Part shown: in pieces, positions 49,101 through 55,100 of the stretch
How the letters are laid out: each line of letters begins with the position of its first letter
How positions within the stretch are numbered: the first letter of the stretch is position 1
Assembly: GCA_002633005.1 (NCBI GenBank)
Contig: NMRA01000479.1
Location: forward strand, 92,730-156,729
Source: Phoronis australis
Lineage: Eukaryota > Phoronida > Phoronidae
Length of the DNA stretch: 64,000 nt
Direction of reading: 5' to 3'
Notes under the pieces: model-generated
What the model was told of the DNA's origin: nothing
The model's input: only the letters and a program-made list of their open reading frames with translations
Database searches by the model: none
Made by a program: the position numbers and the translations under genes

Positions 49101-52100
49101 AAAGTGAAAGTTGTCTTCTAAAGTTTATGACATAATTATCTCTGTTTGTGATTGGGACATGATAAGAAACACTTGACCTATCAAAAAATCTTTTAAATGT
49201 ATTCAGCTTTTTTGTCTGCAATAGACCAGCAACAAAGAAAAGTCTGGTGGCGTAACTGAGTAAGACTTATTAACTGTATATGACTGATAAATTGTAGGAC
49301 GGATAACCTGTGTAGGACTGATAAACTGTGTAAGACTGATAAACTGTGTAGGACGGATAAACTGTAGGACTGGTAAACTGTAGGACTGATAACCTGTGTA
49401 GGACTGATAACCTGTGTAGGACTGATAACCTGTGTAGGACTGATAACCTGTGTAGGACTGATAAACTGTGGGACTGATAAACTGTAGGACTGATAAACTG
49501 TAGGACTGATAACCTGTGTAGGACTGATAAACTGTGGGACTGATAAACTGTAGGACTGATAAACTGTAGGACTGATAAACTGTGTAGGACTGATAAACTG
49601 TGTAGGACTGATAAGCTGTAGGGCTGATAAACTGTGGGACTGAGTGTGTAGGGCTGATAAACTGTGGGACTGACTGTGTAGGGCTGATAAACTGTGGGAC
49701 TGAGTATGTAGGGCTGATAAACTGTGGGATTGAGTGTGTAGGGCTGATAAACTGATCTGGTAAGTGTTGATGCTGGATAAGTATTTTAAATTCTAATCTC
49801 AGCTGTTGGTGTACTAAGTTATTACGTTACCACACTCTTGATAGAATAAAGGAAATAAGAAGGTCTTTGGACTCTCAAAATTAATTGACTTGACCAACGC
49901 TCTCTATTTGCCCTTTGATAAAATGTATCATGGTTGTGCATTTTTATTTAGATTTGCGAAAATGGACAAAAATAAAACGCTTCGGCCCGCCTGAGTTGTT
50001 TGGTCATTCGGCGATCAAGGTTATGGATGCCATGTTGATCTTTGGTGGAGAATCGAGTGGAGGTCAGTCAGATCAGATATGGAGATTTCACTTTGGTAAG
50101 TATTAGAATTCTTGCAACTTTCCTTGTGTTCAGCTTTCAAAAAAACAATATCAAGACTTGGCCAATGGTCATCAAGAACCGGTCTCAAATTCCAGGGCAT
50201 GCAAGAGTGAAAAAGTTACAAAAATCATAGATTTCAAAATTTCATGGCTTCAATTTCATTGATAGTGTACAGTGGACTAACAACATCAAAAAGTTGAGAA
50301 TGTAGTCGGGTTTGTTGTGAACGCAAGGTACATAATCAGGTTTGTTGTGAACACGGGGTAATCCTGTTTGTTATGAACGCAGAGTAATAAGTGTTGTTGT
50401 GAACGCAGGATAATCAGGTTTGTTGTGAACGCAGGGTAATCAGATTTGTTGTGATCGCAGTTAATCGGGCTTATTGTGAACGCAAGGTTATCAGGTTTGT
50501 TATGAACGCAGGGTAATCGGGCTTATTGTGAATAACAGGATAATCAGATTTGTTGTGCACACGGGGTAATCAGGCTTGTTTTGAATGCAGAAGCCAGAGA
50601 ATTATTAAATTAATAGCCAATATACATGCACAAACAGATTTGTTAATTCATCAGACTTTTTGTTCAGTGCAAACCAAAAAAATGTAGTGTGGGCCAGAGA
50701 CAAGTGTATGCAAATAAGTATTACCCAATTATATTGGTCAATTAAGCATTATTTAATAAGTATTACCCAATTATATTGGTCAATTAAGCATTATTTAATA
50801 AGTATTACCCAATTATATTGGTCAATTAAGCATTATTGAATAAGTATTACCCAATTATATTGGTCAATTAAGCATTATTTAATAAGTATTACCCAATTAT
50901 ATTGGTCAATTAAGCATTATTAAGTATTACCCAATTATATTGTTCAATTAAGCATTATTTAATAAGTATTACCCAATTATATTGGTCAATTAAGCATTAT
51001 TTAATAAGTATTACCCAAGTATATTGGTTAATTAAGCATTATTTAATAAGTGTTACCCAATTATATTGGTCAATTAAGCATTATTTAATTTTATGCATTA
51101 AATCGCATGTCATTTGTCAGTTCCAATTCAATGTTGAAACAAGCCAAAAATTTTAAAAATATTTCTTTGTTATCGGGACTGTATATAATGGGTGGAAGAC
51201 CGTCTCTGCCATTGTTGTTTTCACCAGACAGACTGATATTGAGGAGTTGTGAGGAAAGTTTGTGGAAAGCCGTATTTTTCATACATGAAAGGGAGCGTGT
51301 ATGGAGCCTGTAGCAACAGCAACTCATGCTATAAACATTCCCACTAAATAAGATTGGTCCTAACCCCGCTTGTCAAGGTAAACGGTGGGGTTTGGAAAAT
51401 TGAACTTGACCGTATTTATCCACCTTGGCTGAGTCGCGCTCGGCTCACGATCAAAGGGATGCCGCCAAGCTGCTCTATTCATCGAGTCAGGAGCGAGGAT
51501 AATTGGCTTCGCTCATGTGGATATGATCAGCTGATTACAATCTACCTAGCAGACTGTACTTTTTATTTAGAGAGTTTTAAGTAGTTTTTACTGTAATATT
51601 TGAAAAGAGGAGCGAAAACAAATATGAGTACNTAAGTGAAAAACAATCTATTTTCTTGCATAATCCTCCGCCTTTTGTAACAAAAAAATCTGTCGTCGAT
51701 GACCCACACACGCACGCTCACTCACTCTCATACGCAGACGAACTTCAAAACAAACGTGACGTGACAACAACATGTGTGTTCATCCAGAGATTTTTCTCGT
51801 GTTGTGGGGTACGATTTGGACAGATTTGGACTTAATCGGAATTAATCTGGACTCCACATGAACTTTAAAAATTGTAAAACATAAGGAAGATTTCAGGTAA
51901 TTTGTTGAGTCGAAACTATATTTTTATTCAAGAGTTCAAGTTTTCCTATTGACAATCGCGATTCAGCGACGCATCAGCCCGGCAAGTTTTCGCCCTGTGA
52001 TGAGCACAATTTTTTGAAAAATTATCGTAATTTAACAACAGAAGTTGATAGCAATGCTCCACAATTTTGTAGAAAGACTGTCATAGACTATAAATACGTC

Positions 52101-55100
52101 ACAGAGCGTAAATTTGACGAATCCTAGCTTCCGATTTTACCCGTTTGGGAAACCGGGTTTCAACTGCCGTAGGCTACAATAAGCGTCCCTTCCCTGTGAA
52201 ATGAATTTTTCTAAGCGTTTATTGGAGCCAATACAGTATACAGCTTTCCACCAAGGCTAGGTGATGTTATGATATTATTCTTTGTTGCATTAGTAACTGG
52301 TCTTGGCTAATTATCATTTTATGGCCTGGTCTTCCATTCAGCCTCAGGTAGTTCCAGAGGTGGCTTATCAGCTAATTATTCACACATGCTGACTCACAAT
52401 AGAAGCCTGATAAGAGTGAAGGTGGATAAATGCGGTGTTCCTACAGTTTCTTGTGGTAGTGGATGTGTTTACGACATGACTTGTCTGAGAACGTCTCTGT
52501 TCCTAAATACATGAAAGTTGCACAGAAAATGGCATCGTTCGCTAAGTGGGAAATCGTATTCATGGTCTGATTCATCAAGCACTTGAGTGCGTCCATATCC
52601 TCTCTCTTTTTTATATGCATAATGTCCAGTTCTCACTCATCGTCCTCATCTTGTGATCTCCTGTGTTCCGCCATTGCAATTGATTGTCAAGTGACCAAAC
52701 GTCTTTCACACATGACATCATTTGGCAGGAAAGTTGGAAAGTACTAATTTGTCAAAATTTAAAAAAAATGTGATTATTTGACGTAAAAAGTGCCTGTTTA
52801 GTTAGATTTTATGGAATTCATCATATATTAGGTAACTGAAACCTCAAAAACTAAGAAAATGCATGGTGGGAACTCTTTTAGTAGTCTAAGCATATTTTTT
52901 CATTTCAGTTTTGAGCAGTAAGGGGGAAAGAAGACAGTGTAGCTACTTTAAATCAGACTGTGTGGAAAGAGTAGGTCTACCAGAATCTTAATGTGTTGGA
53001 AGTCAAGGATTCTTTATTTTCAATTGTCAAAATTTGCATTGTTTGCTGTAACAACAGGGCTAATTTCATAATGAATTGTTGCTTAACAATTAGGATATTA
53101 ACTTTTTTAACAGCTTCAGAATCCTGGCAGAAGATAGAGGTATCTGGCGACATTATGGCCCCTCGGTCATTTCACACATGCGTTCTAGTTACACCCATCA
53201 ACATGTCTCATCCACCTAACAACAGATCTCGCTCCGTGCCTCACCTTAAAGACGAGGAGGCTACCAACTCAACCCGAGCTCAGCGTCCATTCTCCAGTCC
53301 ACCTAAACTTTCACCTGATCACTGTGGACCACCCTTTAAGAACAGGGTATCACCGTTACCCAGTCCGTGTGATAGTAATCAAACATTCATCTCGTCTCCA
53401 CTAAATTCAGCAAAGGAAACAAATTCCATAAAAATGACACTGAAAGACAGACAGTCACATTCTGTCATATCAGATTCTAATGACCATGCACCACTGTTGC
53501 ATGTAAAAGAAGCGCCGACCTGTGATCCTTTTGGGATCGACAATCCAGTGTATCAGAAATCTACAGAGAGTTTGAACCACTCACATTTTAATTCTCAGAG
53601 CAGCATTAGTAGCGAGCACGTACTAGAGGGAGTGAATACCTGGAAACACCATGAAGTGGACAGATTTGTTGAAAAGTATCAACCATCCCAGAGTTGTGCA
53701 GGAGCTGGCTGTGAACAGGCGAGAGCTGCAAAAAGTAAAGGAGAGACTCCAGATATTTTTGTTACGTGTAAAGAATCTCGCAAGAATGAACTATCTCAGG
53801 ATGTAGTAGTGTCTCTACGGAGTAACAGTGTCAGTAACTTTGTTAGTATAATCAAACATAGTGCCAGTGTGGGCAGTGTTTATCATGTGAATCATCATAG
53901 TGAGAATAGGCAACATTTAGTGAAGTGTGCGTCTTTACAGTCATTCCAGCTGAGTTCCAACTTACAATTGCGAGCTGATATACTGCAGGGATTAGGGGAA
54001 GTGAGTCCGGATGGGAATGACCTCTATCTAGAAGATGTTGAAAACTTTGACGATGAATTATGCACGTTAGACACAACGACAGAATGTGAGGGAACAGCAG
54101 GATCCAAGGGTTGTCCACGGTCCAACTGTTCATCATCATGTTCCTGGAGGACAGTATTGGCAGGCGGTGATGATGGTTGGTCGAGAAAGTCGTCAGCTAA
54201 GGTTAGAGGAGTGAACAGACGCTTATTTGTATACAGATGTTTGTTGTTGGACTGTATTAATGTTTCAATAGTGATAAACATTAAGGTTTTATTCAAAGGA
54301 AAGTAAAAGGAACAGGTAACAGTTTCTTATAATTCTTGCAAAGGGGTCCACAACTGGATTGGCTTACTGAAACAATAACAAGCACTATACTGAAAGCGAT
54401 AAACGGGATCATTTAATGGTAACTCCATCTAGTGTTCATACAGTTAATCAGCCTATTTCTCTTTTGGGTGACGATGGTATTGCTTTCAAAAAGAATCTTC
54501 CTTTGGCAACTTTCCAAGTTCAGTCCTAACAATGTTGGACACAAGGACAGAATGTCAAGTTGATACTAGTTATATCTGCAAGTGATCTAAGTGATAAGTG
54601 AGTGTCTTTAACAATGTGGAGCTAATCTTCTGCAATTGTTTTGGGTCAGAGAAGCACACACGGTGGTCATTTCAAATTTATAATTATGTGCTTTTTTCGT
54701 GAACAGCACGCAGTGAAGTTTGTCAACATAGCAAACTTGAAAAGGAATTATCATAATTTGTATGTCATGTTTCTGTGAGTCGTATGGAGGTTACCCTTAG
54801 GATTTGCCCCGACCACTGAATTGTCTTTGAGTCAAACTATTTAAACAGTGTTAAGGGTGCCTTAATGCTCTTTTACAACCTCTTGTAGTCAAGACATAAT
54901 GGCCTTGTACGCAGCAGTGTTGACTCTGGCTATATGAGTCATACCAGGGATGAGGCTGCCACCTGGGGAGCAGATCAGGAGACCAACAGTGTCCCTGTGA
55001 CTCCAGGCATACGTAACCCATCTGTGGATGAGATACACAGTAGATATGCTAGCACTTACGAACTGAGTGAGGAACATACAAGTACTACTAATAGTAAGTC

